DNA from: Desulfobacterales bacterium
GTDB taxonomy: Bacteria; Desulfobacterota; Desulfobacteria; Desulfobacterales; Desulfobacteraceae
DNA: 33,950 bases
Assembly: GCA_022361535.1 (NCBI GenBank)
Contig: JAKSAU010000608.1
Coordinates: forward strand, 1-33,950
Direction: 5' to 3'
Shown: one piece after another, positions 8,190 to 16,365 of the stretch
How the letters are laid out: each line of letters starts with the position of its first letter
Position numbering within the stretch: the first letter of the stretch is position 1
Notes under the pieces: model-generated
What the model was told of the DNA's origin: nothing
Database searches by the model: none
What the model saw: only the letters and a program-made list of their open reading frames with translations
Translations under genes and position numbers: made by a program

Positions 8190-8639
8190 ATGGCTGACTT
8201 TCACCTTGAACCTGCAACTTTAGACGACACGCAATTCATATTCGAATTGAGAGTTAAGACAATGAAGCCATTCTTTGCTCCAACTATTGGCTGGGATGAT
8301 GAAGAGCAACTGAAAAGTGCGGCTGAGCATATTGATGAAGCAAAAATCATCTATAGCGGAGATCAAAGGATTGGGGTAGTAAAGTTCTTAGATTGCAAAA
8401 CACACTTCACCCTACATCAGATTCAAGTAAAACCGGAATTTCAAAAAAAAGGGGTGGGAAGTGCAGTTTTAAAGCACGTGATCTCAAAAGCTGAGGATTT
8501 AGGACTCCCTATAAAGCTCATGGTCATGAAAGACACACCTGCTCAAAAAATCTATGAAAAACATGGGTTTATTGTGGCCAAGTCCAATACTCACAATCTT
8601 GAGATGGTTAAAGAACCGATTAGCAACAAAAGCGTATAG
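8190..8639 (+). CDS. GNAT-family N-acetyltransferase
   Basis: A 149-residue acetyl-CoA-dependent acetyltransferase fold. Motif A is clear: LHQIQVKPEFQKKGVGSAVL, whose Q-K-K-G-V-G loop binds the CoA pyrophosphate. Motif B follows as AQKIYEKHGF. An AAGGAAAT ribosome-binding site precedes the start. It is the second gene of the AT-richer segment, 36 nt after the LRR gene. The substrate (amine, amino acid, drug or protein N terminus) cannot be determined. Confidence 0.8.
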   Translation: MADFHLEPATLDDTQFIFELRVKTMKPFFAPTIGWDDEEQLKSAAEHIDEAKIIYSGDQRIGVVKFLDCKTHFTLHQIQVKPEFQKKGVGSAVLKHVISKAEDLGLPIKLMVMKDTPAQKIYEKHGFIVAKSNTHNLEMVKEPISNKSV

Positions 8640-8693
8640 GATATAATTAGGAAGATTACCAGCCATGCCCACTGAATCCAACCCGTATGTTAT

Positions 8694-9197
8694 ATGAAAA
8701 GATTTATTCGAGAATTTATCCCTGAAAAGAGTGCTGATGACAAAGACAAGTTGTTACCAGCCTTTTTAGATATATGGAATCACGCTGACAATCTAAAGTT
8801 CTTAAGTTTTACCATGAAGCCATTTGATCAAACAATCGTACGCTTCTGGTTAGAAAATCATAAGGAACAAGGTGGTCACTATTTTTGCTATGCAGACCAA
8901 AACGATGACATTGCTGGTATCGCTGTAGTCAAAATCAATCCGATTGAAGGCTTTGAACTATTTGGATTAGGTGTGCGGCCGGAATTTAAATCACAAGGCA
9001 TAGGTTCAAAACTCATTGAGTATACAATTAACCAGGCTAGGACACTTGATTTCAAGGCTGTTGATGTATCAGTATTTGCTGATAACATAAGGATGTTAAG
9101 ACTTTTATTGTCCCTTGACTTCGTTCCTGTAAGTATGGATTTCCATAAACGCTCTGATGGCACTGATGTTGTTCACATGAAAAGGTATTTTAAATGA
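8694..9197 (+). CDS. GNAT-family N-acetyltransferase
   Basis: A 167-residue protein with the GNAT core LFGLGVRPEFKSQGIGSKLI, in which Q-G-I-G is the CoA-binding loop, then the motif B region ADNIRMLRLLLSLDFVPV. It is only distantly similar to the preceding GNAT, so the pair is not a recent duplication. Its last codon overlaps the next gene by 4 nt (ATGA), indicating coupled translation with the zinc-ribbon protein. Substrate unknown. Confidence 0.8.
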   Translation: MKRFIREFIPEKSADDKDKLLPAFLDIWNHADNLKFLSFTMKPFDQTIVRFWLENHKEQGGHYFCYADQNDDIAGIAVVKINPIEGFELFGLGVRPEFKSQGIGSKLIEYTINQARTLDFKAVDVSVFADNIRMLRLLLSLDFVPVSMDFHKRSDGTDVVHMKRYFK

Positions 9198-9829
9198 CAT
9201 CGAGTAAAAATAGTGTGTTTAAGGAACCTTGGTACACCCCCTATCATTTCATACAAAAGGGCATTGATATCCAGTGCCCAAAATGTGAAGGGCATGCAAC
9301 ATCAAAAGGCAAGTCAAAGTACTTTCTTCCTTGGATGCCAACTGAAACAAGATTGATATGTAAAACGTGCTCATACACAAAAACTGAAAAGGAGTTTACC
9401 TGGGCAGGCCCAGTAAAAGCATATGGACGGCGTCCATGCGGGTATTGCGGTCATAAATGGGTCGAAGCGAAAATCTTTAAAGAGGTTATTCCAAAAACAA
9501 GCTTCAATACCCCTGATGCTATTTGTCCTAAATGCAATAAAAAAAACACGATCTCTGTTCAATGGGAAATTGATGTATTCAACGGCAGGCCGATTGATCC
9601 TTTCAACGGGGAAACACTTTGGTATGTTGATGATATTAAGGGGAATGAAATCTGGGCATATAATTTAGAACACCTTGTCTACCTTAAGAATTATTTTTCA
9701 TCACAAATAAGAGAACGCGGCAAAGATGCCGGAAAGTATTCTGTTTTAACGAATCTTCCCAAATGGATGAAATTAAAAAAGAACAGGGACGCTGTGATAA
9801 CATCCTTGGACCGGCTGATGAAAAAATAA
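9194..9829 (+). CDS. Double zinc-ribbon protein of unknown function
   Basis: A 211-residue soluble protein with four CxxC knuckles: Cys28/31 with Cys56/59, and Cys82/85 with Cys111/114. This is enough for two four-cysteine zinc sites. The remaining C-terminal half (about 120-211) contains WYVDDIKGNEIWAYNLEHLVYLKNY-type residues and a Lys/Arg-rich end that I do not recognise. Zinc ribbons of this kind usually bind nucleic acid or protein. Start and coupling are set by the ATGA overlap with the GNAT gene. No catalytic motif is seen. Confidence 0.6.
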   Translation: MTSSKNSVFKEPWYTPYHFIQKGIDIQCPKCEGHATSKGKSKYFLPWMPTETRLICKTCSYTKTEKEFTWAGPVKAYGRRPCGYCGHKWVEAKIFKEVIPKTSFNTPDAICPKCNKKNTISVQWEIDVFNGRPIDPFNGETLWYVDDIKGNEIWAYNLEHLVYLKNYFSSQIRERGKDAGKYSVLTNLPKWMKLKKNRDAVITSLDRLMKK

Positions 9830-9846
9830 AGAACTAAACCATTTTT

Positions 9847-10071
9847 TCAGTCGCCCATCCGGACATCCAGGCTGATACCATGCACTTCAATAGTATCGCC
9901 CGGATAAATTTTTTTGCGTTTTCTTGTCTCGATCTCACCGTTAACTGCCACAAAACCTTCAGCGATCAGATACTTGGCCTCGCCGCCGCTTGCAGCCAGG
10001 TTCTCAAATTTAATAATCTTGTACAATTCAACCGGTGACCGGTCCAGATAAACGGTTTGGGACTCAGACAT
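9847..10071 (-). CDS. S4-domain RNA-binding protein (YbcJ-like)
   Basis: A 74-residue single S4 domain, the alpha-L fold that binds structured RNA in ribosomal protein S4, pseudouridine synthases and Hsp15. The sequence has LYKIIKFENLAASGGEAKYLI, then AEGFVAVNGEIETRKRKKI and YPGDTIEVHG, the standard order of helix-turn, beta hairpin and basic patch. It begins 3 nt after the stop of the upstream acyl-CoA synthetase, with AAGGAG in that gene's tail, so it is the last gene of that operon. It faces the zinc-ribbon gene convergently. A role in rRNA or ribosome quality control is inferred only. Confidence 0.85.
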   Translation of the reverse strand: MSESQTVYLDRSPVELYKIIKFENLAASGGEAKYLIAEGFVAVNGEIETRKRKKIYPGDTIEVHGISLDVRMGD

Positions 10072-10074
10072 ATG

Positions 10075-12516
10075 TTACGCAACTCCTTTGGCAAGTCTTA
10101 TGGTATCTGCCCGCAAGCGGCCCTGGACATAAAGGGACAGCGCGGCAATGGCTTGGTCACAGACAGAGAAAACCGGGATACCTTTAGCTGTAAGCGCATC
10201 CCGCAACGGATCATAAAGCCGTCCGCCGTCTACCACAGCAACCACAGGTGTTTTCGTGCTGGCAGTCAGGTCAACAAGCCTGTGGAGGATGGAACCGGGC
10301 TTATCCATATAGAATTTTTCATCGCTTTGTTCACCTAAGGTTCTCATAGCAGGAGACATGGGATCAAGGCTGAGGATGACGGCATCAACGCCTGCGTCTT
10401 CACACAATATACCTGCAATATCGCCATGGGCCTCATCATCAGCGGCAGGATTAATATCAAGAGGATTGGACAAGGTTACAAGGCCGTCCAGTTTTTTAGA
10501 CTTCAGCAGTTCTTCAATATCTTTTCTGGTTTTGGCTGAAAACCGGGCCAATTCCATGGAAAAATCATCACTTTGAATGGAATCTGCCATTCCCACCGCC
10601 TCAAACCCGGCACCACTGACCGCAGCCAGCCGGTTTCCGAGGATCTCTTTACTACTCAGCGTTTCAGCCAATAGCATCAGTTCCTGGAATTCGGAAAAGC
10701 TTCTGGCAACAACTGCTCCTGCCTGGGAAACACAACTTTCACAGACCATGTAATCTCCTGCCAGGGATGCAGTATGGCTGGAGGTGGCGGCTTTGCCTTC
10801 AGGGGTCCGGCCGGCTTTATAAAAGACCACTTCTTTTTCGGCCAGAACCGCTCCCCTTACCGCACGGCAAAAGGCCAGGCCGTCCAGGTCATTAAATCCT
10901 TCGGCATATACAGCGATCACATCTACCTGATCGCTGTCTTTGAAATAGTCCACCATATCACCAAGGGTTAAATCTGTCTGGTTACCCATTGAAATCATAT
11001 ACGCCGGGGACAACTGGGGGCACTGGTGGCTTCGGTGAAGCATAAACGCCCCGCTCTGGCTTATCAGGGCCGCCCTGCAGACCATATGGTCCTGATTCTT
11101 ATTTTGGGGGTCCCTGTTTTTGGGTAGCTTTTCTTCAGGGATAAACCAGGTATCGTAGCTGCCGGGCCGGGAGATCACCCCCATACAATTTGCCCCTAAA
11201 AATACAGGGCCGCCATCCGTGTCCGGCAGGGCATGGGTATTGTTTATCATTTCCATGACCTGGCTTGCCCTATCCCGGCTGTTATGGGTTTCTCCCATAC
11301 CGCCTGCAATGAGCATCACGCTATGGGCTACATCTTTTTCAATGACTTCTTCCACCAGGTCAGGCACCTGGGCTGCGCCTACGGCCACAATAAATAAGTC
11401 CAGTTTACTCTGATTTGCCTTAGACAGAGCATCCAGATTCGGTAGGCAGGTGATACCGTCAAGCTGTTCCTGCCCGTCTTTAAAAATCACTATTTCACTG
11501 GGGTCAAATCCTTCAGCCAGTATATTATCCAGGATAATCCGGCCAAAGTTCTTCCGCGTGGCGGAAACACCGATGATACCGATGTGTTTTGGATGAAGCA
11601 GGTTATCAATCTTGGACACCGGCCGTACAGCAGGTAAAGGCTGCCGCTTTGAAAACTTGCACATCCCGTCCAGCGGCACCATCAAATAATCGGTAAAGGC
11701 AAATGGGTTGATCTCAAGTTCGTCAATGACAAAAGGCGCATCCGGATTTTCCTGTGAATAATAATTTCCCATCTGGATGAATGACTCAAAACATTCAACC
11801 AGTTGCTCATTGGTAACGATACGGCGCTGGCCCCGGGTCAGACCGGCAAGTTTTCTATATGAAATGGTCTGCCTGTAGAGTTGAAAGAAATTTTCCCCGT
11901 CTCCCAATGCCGTGGATGCTGCAACAATGGCCTGCCCCTTCCTGAACCGTTTGGCATACAGTTCCGTATCTGTGCCGCCAAGTCCTGCGGATAAAATACT
12001 GCCAAACTCCCTGGTATGGCGAAGCCCCACAATCAGCTCATTGCCAAATGCACTTGAATCCGGCGGCATAAACTGGACCTGGAGCACCCCTTTGACATCC
12101 CTGGCAACGGCTGCCACCAGTGCCTCCCCGGACAGTCCCCGGTAATGATCGGGGATTCCATCAGGATGCAGGCCCATGTGGGCCACATAATTTTCAGGCA
12201 CCTCGTAAACCATCCGGCGCACAGCAGACCTGATTTTATTTGGATCCTTTTCTACGATTCTGACCCCGCCCACCTCGGTTTTATGGATGATATACGGAGA
12301 TACGATTTTAAGTACGGTTTTATCCCCTGGGATAGCCATGAGTTCTTCATCCGAATACCTGCCACCCTGTTCAAGCAGCTTGGACTTGGGAGGTGTTTCA
12401 GCACCGGATCTGGCCAATAGTTCATATACTTCATATTCGAAAAGATAATCCCGGCCCTGGTCCCAGGCAGCAGACAATATCTTGTTAATCCCTTTAAAAT
12501 CAATGGAAAGTTCCAT
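10075..12516 (-). CDS. NDP-forming acyl-CoA synthetase (acetate-CoA ligase, ADP-forming type), copy 2
   Basis: An 813-residue fused enzyme of the ADP-forming acetyl-CoA synthetase / succinyl-CoA synthetase superfamily, converting acyl-CoA + ADP + Pi to acid + CoA + ATP or the reverse. The ATP-grasp part comes first (about 1-290), with VLKIVSPYIIHKTEVGGV, then FGSILSAGLGGTDTELY and ELEINPF. A CoA-binding Rossmann part follows from about 310 (HIGIIGVSATRKNFGR). Then comes the ligase part, with KAGRTPEGK and SSHTASLAGD, whose His is in the position of the phosphohistidine. Many family members have the reverse domain order. It has a strong RBS (GGAGG) and lies 39 nt after a paralogue of the same layout. 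Confidence 0.85.
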   Translation of the reverse strand: MELSIDFKGINKILSAAWDQGRDYLFEYEVYELLARSGAETPPKSKLLEQGGRYSDEELMAIPGDKTVLKIVSPYIIHKTEVGGVRIVEKDPNKIRSAVRRMVYEVPENYVAHMGLHPDGIPDHYRGLSGEALVAAVARDVKGVLQVQFMPPDSSAFGNELIVGLRHTREFGSILSAGLGGTDTELYAKRFRKGQAIVAASTALGDGENFFQLYRQTISYRKLAGLTRGQRRIVTNEQLVECFESFIQMGNYYSQENPDAPFVIDELEINPFAFTDYLMVPLDGMCKFSKRQPLPAVRPVSKIDNLLHPKHIGIIGVSATRKNFGRIILDNILAEGFDPSEIVIFKDGQEQLDGITCLPNLDALSKANQSKLDLFIVAVGAAQVPDLVEEVIEKDVAHSVMLIAGGMGETHNSRDRASQVMEMINNTHALPDTDGGPVFLGANCMGVISRPGSYDTWFIPEEKLPKNRDPQNKNQDHMVCRAALISQSGAFMLHRSHQCPQLSPAYMISMGNQTDLTLGDMVDYFKDSDQVDVIAVYAEGFNDLDGLAFCRAVRGAVLAEKEVVFYKAGRTPEGKAATSSHTASLAGDYMVCESCVSQAGAVVARSFSEFQELMLLAETLSSKEILGNRLAAVSGAGFEAVGMADSIQSDDFSMELARFSAKTRKDIEELLKSKKLDGLVTLSNPLDINPAADDEAHGDIAGILCEDAGVDAVILSLDPMSPAMRTLGEQSDEKFYMDKPGSILHRLVDLTASTKTPVVAVVDGGRLYDPLRDALTAKGIPVFSVCDQAIAALSLYVQGRLRADTIRLAKGVA

Positions 12517-12555
12517 TGTTTCCTCCGTAAAAATCTATGTTCTGGAAGATTTTAT

Positions 12556-14946
12556 TTATTCCCGGTTCCGGTAAGTTTCAAGCCGCAGGCGGTATGCCGT
12601 GTATCGGGCAAGCAGGCCCATGGCCCTGTTGCATGATGAAAAGACGGGAATGCCCTTTTCTTTAAGCTGGTTATTTATAGCGTCATGGGCGTGCCCGACA
12701 TCATTGAAGACTACAATAGGCTTAGACGCATTTGATACCATCCCGGGCAGGTGCTGTGAAATACTGCCGGGCCGGGTTGTAAAGCCGGCCTCATCCGTTT
12801 GGGACGGTTTATCAGCCGTAGCCGGGGCAAGAGACCCCAATGATGTGACTACAGCATCAATATTCTCATCTGCCAACATGGCCCTAATGGCACCGGTATA
12901 GATCTCATCCGGGGCTGCCGGGGTCAAATCAAGGGGATTTTTAATATCCATGATATCTGTGAGCCGGGCCTTATCAAAAAGCGTAGCAATATTTTGCTTT
13001 GTTTCTTCTCCAAAGGGTGGCAGGTCCAGGCTGGAATCCCTTGACTGCAAAGAGTCTGCAATGCCAACGGTCTCAAATCCGGCAGGGCTCAATGCCCCAA
13101 CCTTAAACCCTGTTACAGTTTTCTTATGAAGATAAGCCGCAAGGTTCATTACCCCTTCAAACTCATCTAAAGAATCAATAACCAGTGCACCGGCCTGGCT
13201 CAGGCATGACGTACAGACCATATAATCGCCTGCAACTGATGCGGTATGCCCGGAGGTGGCCTTTTTCCCTTCAGGAGTACGGCCAGCTTTATAAACAATT
13301 ACCTCTTTGCCGTTGTTAACCGCCTTTCTGATACCGCGGCAGGCATGAAGGCCGTCCAGATCCTGGAATCCTTCGACATATACACTGATAATTCCAATGT
13401 CTTCGGCATCAGCAAGCCAGATGATGAAATCGCCAATGGTCAAGTCCATCTGGTTGCCAACAGTGATGTTGTAAGCTGGATCCCCTGCTGCCAAACCTGT
13501 CATGCGCACCAATGCAAAGGCGCCGCTCTGGCTAATCAGGGCCACAGGTCCGGGGGGCTTGTCCATCCGTTTGGGGGAACAGGCATCAGGAGTAAAAAAG
13601 GTGTCCATATGACCTGACCGGCTCATCATCCCCAGGCAGTTTCCGCCTAAAAAGACAGGACCGCCGCCTTCACGGGAGTGGGCCATGTGAATCTTTGCCA
13701 TCACGGCCTTGGCTCGTTCTTCAGTTCCTTTTGTTTCCCCTAAGCCGCCTGGAATAAGGATTACGCTTCTGGCCCTGCTGTTATCAATGATCTCGTCAAT
13801 CAAATTTGGTACATGGTCTGCACCTACAGCCACCACTAAAAGATCTACACCTTCAATATCCGTAATATTTTTTACACATTTTACCCCGTCTATTTCATCT
13901 GCACTGGGTGAAATGATAGTGATATTTTCTTTTGAAAACCCGGCCCGGATTACATTGCTTAAGATATTCCTGCCAAAATTCTTTTTTCTGGCAGATACCC
14001 CTATGATGGCCAGGCTTTCAGGGTGGAGCAAATTACCGATACGGTCTATCCTTCTTGGCACTGACGGCCTGAAAGGAGTTGAAAAACTGCACAATCCATC
14101 CAAAGGAACCATTTCATAGTCCACCAAGGCAAAGGGATTGACTTCAAGCTCTTCGATGACATAGGGGGCGTCAGGATTCAACGGAGAAAAATAGTTGCCC
14201 ACAGCAATAAAGGCCCCAAAACACTCCATGAGCTGCTCGTCAGACACCAGCCGTTCGTCGCCCCGGGTCTGACCTGAAATCTTTTCATACGCAATTGTTT
14301 TGCAGAACATGTCGAAAAATTCTTCACCGGTTACATTGGCAGTGGATGCTGAGATCACGGCCTGACCAAGGCGGAACCGCTCGGCATAAAGTTCGGTATC
14401 GATACCTCCAAGGCCTGCTGTAATCACCATGCCAAATTCCCTGGTCCACCTGATACTGACCAGCAATTCATTGCCTAATGCATCGGATTCCGGCGGCATG
14501 AACTGGGTAATCAGAACCCCCTGGATCCGCTTGTTGACTTCTGCAACCAACTCTTTGCCGGATAACCCTTTGTACCACGGCATATCCATATCAGGATCAT
14601 TTTCTATAATCCGGGCAAAACGCTGGGATACCATATCCACCATCCGGCGGCTTTCGCTCCTGACTTTGCCTGCCATGCGCGGCACCACTTTAACCCCGCC
14701 CACATCAGACTTATGCACCACATCCGGGCTGACCACTTTTATGACGACTTTTTCCCCTAAAAAGGGAACCAGCACATCCGATGTCAGGCGGTGGTTCCGG
14801 GCAAAAAGAAGGTATTCCGGTACAGACTCAGACCCCAGGGCAGATAGCAGTTCATAGGTTTCATGTTCAAATAGCTGAAACCGTTCCTGGTCTGCGGCCT
14901 GGGTCAGAACCCGTGTCATTTTTTCAAAATCGATAAAAAGCTGCAT
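12556..14946 (-). CDS. NDP-forming acyl-CoA synthetase (acetate-CoA ligase, ADP-forming type), copy 1
   Basis: A 796-residue paralogue of the next gene with the same order: ATP-grasp (VVIKVVSPDVVHKSDVGGV near 67-85), CoA-binding domain (LAIIGVSARKKNFGR), and ligase domains with KAGRTPEGK and SGHTASVAGD carrying the candidate phosphohistidine. It is the first gene of a three-gene minus-strand operon, with a purine-rich RBS (AAAGGAAA) before ATG and a 196-bp divergent gap to apbE. Sequence divergence between the two copies is considerable, so they probably differ in acyl substrate rather than being a recent duplication. Likely roles are ATP gain from acyl-CoA or acid activation in anaerobic degradation; the substrates are not shown by the sequence. 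Confidence 0.85.
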   Translation of the reverse strand: MQLFIDFEKMTRVLTQAADQERFQLFEHETYELLSALGSESVPEYLLFARNHRLTSDVLVPFLGEKVVIKVVSPDVVHKSDVGGVKVVPRMAGKVRSESRRMVDMVSQRFARIIENDPDMDMPWYKGLSGKELVAEVNKRIQGVLITQFMPPESDALGNELLVSIRWTREFGMVITAGLGGIDTELYAERFRLGQAVISASTANVTGEEFFDMFCKTIAYEKISGQTRGDERLVSDEQLMECFGAFIAVGNYFSPLNPDAPYVIEELEVNPFALVDYEMVPLDGLCSFSTPFRPSVPRRIDRIGNLLHPESLAIIGVSARKKNFGRNILSNVIRAGFSKENITIISPSADEIDGVKCVKNITDIEGVDLLVVAVGADHVPNLIDEIIDNSRARSVILIPGGLGETKGTEERAKAVMAKIHMAHSREGGGPVFLGGNCLGMMSRSGHMDTFFTPDACSPKRMDKPPGPVALISQSGAFALVRMTGLAAGDPAYNITVGNQMDLTIGDFIIWLADAEDIGIISVYVEGFQDLDGLHACRGIRKAVNNGKEVIVYKAGRTPEGKKATSGHTASVAGDYMVCTSCLSQAGALVIDSLDEFEGVMNLAAYLHKKTVTGFKVGALSPAGFETVGIADSLQSRDSSLDLPPFGEETKQNIATLFDKARLTDIMDIKNPLDLTPAAPDEIYTGAIRAMLADENIDAVVTSLGSLAPATADKPSQTDEAGFTTRPGSISQHLPGMVSNASKPIVVFNDVGHAHDAINNQLKEKGIPVFSSCNRAMGLLARYTAYRLRLETYRNRE

Positions 14947-15142
14947 ATGCGTTTCCTTTCGGGCTCATCATACCAATTCCATGTAAAATATCAATTTATT
15001 TGCAGGTCTCCATTTCCACGAAGGTCTTTTTGCTTTCCGGTAAAACAGAACAATTTTAGTATGCATCTGGCAGGTTGAATCCTGATCAAAGGATATGATA
15101 AAGTTGATCTCCTTAACAACGTAACTGAAGAAAGGCTGTCCC

Positions 15143-16195
15143 ATGTCCTTTGCAAGATACTATACCACCGCTCTTTTGGCACTGGCCCTGCTGCTCTTGT
15201 TCTTTGCATTTGCATCACCGGTTCTACCAACTGCATCAGCTGCTAGGGAATATGTCTTTACAGGCAAAACCATGGGAACCTACTACCGGATAAAACTTGT
15301 TTCCTCAAAGAACCTGAAAAAGCCTTTATGGCAGAAAAAAATCGATATCCGGTTAAAGGAGGTAAACGAACGCCTGTCCATGTATCAGAAAACAAGTGAA
15401 TTATCCCGTTTTAACATGACACAGGCCAATTCCCCGTTCAGGGTGTCCAGGGATTTTTACAGGGTGCTTGTCCAGTGCCAGGATCTATACACACTTACAG
15501 ACGGGGCCTGGGACGGAACAGTCAAACCTCTTGTGGACCTTTGGGGATTCGGTACAAAACACCGCAATAAGACATTACCCAGCCAGGCAGATATTCAGAA
15601 CGCCCTTTCCCGGACTGGATTCAATAAACTTCTGCTGGACGATCAAAATCTCACTAAAACCGCTTCCGGCATCACATTGGACTTGGGATCAATTGCCAAG
15701 GGATATGGCGTGGATGAAATTGCCCGGCTCATTGCAGAATCCGGGGTAGAGAATTATCTGGTTGAAATTGGCGGGGAACTTGTGGGATCAGGGAAAAACA
15801 AACGGGGAAAAACCTGGACTGTGGGAATTTCAAAACCTAAAAAAGGATCGGTAAATCCCGGACTTTACAAGGCCGTAATTTTAGAGAACAAAGCCATTGC
15901 CACCAGCGGTAATTACAGGAACTTTTTTGAAAAGGACGGTCGCCTTTATTCCCATATTATCCACCCTAAAACCGGGCATCCAGTAGATAACATGGTGGTG
16001 TCGGCTACGGTTATCGCGCCTAACTGCACTCGGGCAGACGGACTTGCCACAGCCTTGATGGTCATGGATACTGACAAGGCACTTGACCTGGTAAACAGCC
16101 TTGAACATACGGAAAGCCTGATTCTTAAGCAGGAGGGCCAAGCCTTGCGTGCCTTCAGATCAAATGGCTTTTCAGAGTATGAAATGGATCTTTAA
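15143..16195 (+). CDS. apbE: FAD:protein FMN transferase ApbE
   Basis: A 350-residue exported flavinyl transferase that attaches FMN to threonine in proteins such as NqrC/RnfG. Residues 1-33 form a signal peptide with a long Leu/Ala core ending in ASAA. The mature part shows GTYYRI, RLSMYQKTSELSRFN, then LDLGSIAKGYGVDEIA (the ApbE flavin/metal region), SGNYRNFF, HIIHPKTGHPV and CTRADGLATALMVM, all typical. An AAAGG RBS lies 8 nt before ATG. The Cys residue of a lipobox is absent, so a soluble periplasmic protein is expected. No rnf or nqr genes are adjacent, so its clients lie elsewhere. Confidence 0.92.
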   Translation: MSFARYYTTALLALALLLLFFAFASPVLPTASAAREYVFTGKTMGTYYRIKLVSSKNLKKPLWQKKIDIRLKEVNERLSMYQKTSELSRFNMTQANSPFRVSRDFYRVLVQCQDLYTLTDGAWDGTVKPLVDLWGFGTKHRNKTLPSQADIQNALSRTGFNKLLLDDQNLTKTASGITLDLGSIAKGYGVDEIARLIAESGVENYLVEIGGELVGSGKNKRGKTWTVGISKPKKGSVNPGLYKAVILENKAIATSGNYRNFFEKDGRLYSHIIHPKTGHPVDNMVVSATVIAPNCTRADGLATALMVMDTDKALDLVNSLEHTESLILKQEGQALRAFRSNGFSEYEMDL

Positions 16196-16365
16196 CCGCA
16201 ACCAAACGATATTTCTGTCTGCCACCAATTGTTTTTAGCCCGATTTTAAGGTATTCTGGGCATTAATCAAGTACTTTATGCATTATCAATAGAAACGATA
16301 AGTGATTACCTGCGTTTTTCGCAGAAAATACGATTTTCAACAAACCAATTATATGTTGATACCGG

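Noticed and set aside
7078..9829. Integron cassette array hypothesis for the accessory genes
   Set aside because: Genes of this type are common in cassettes, but no attC-like sites or integrase were found between or next to them.
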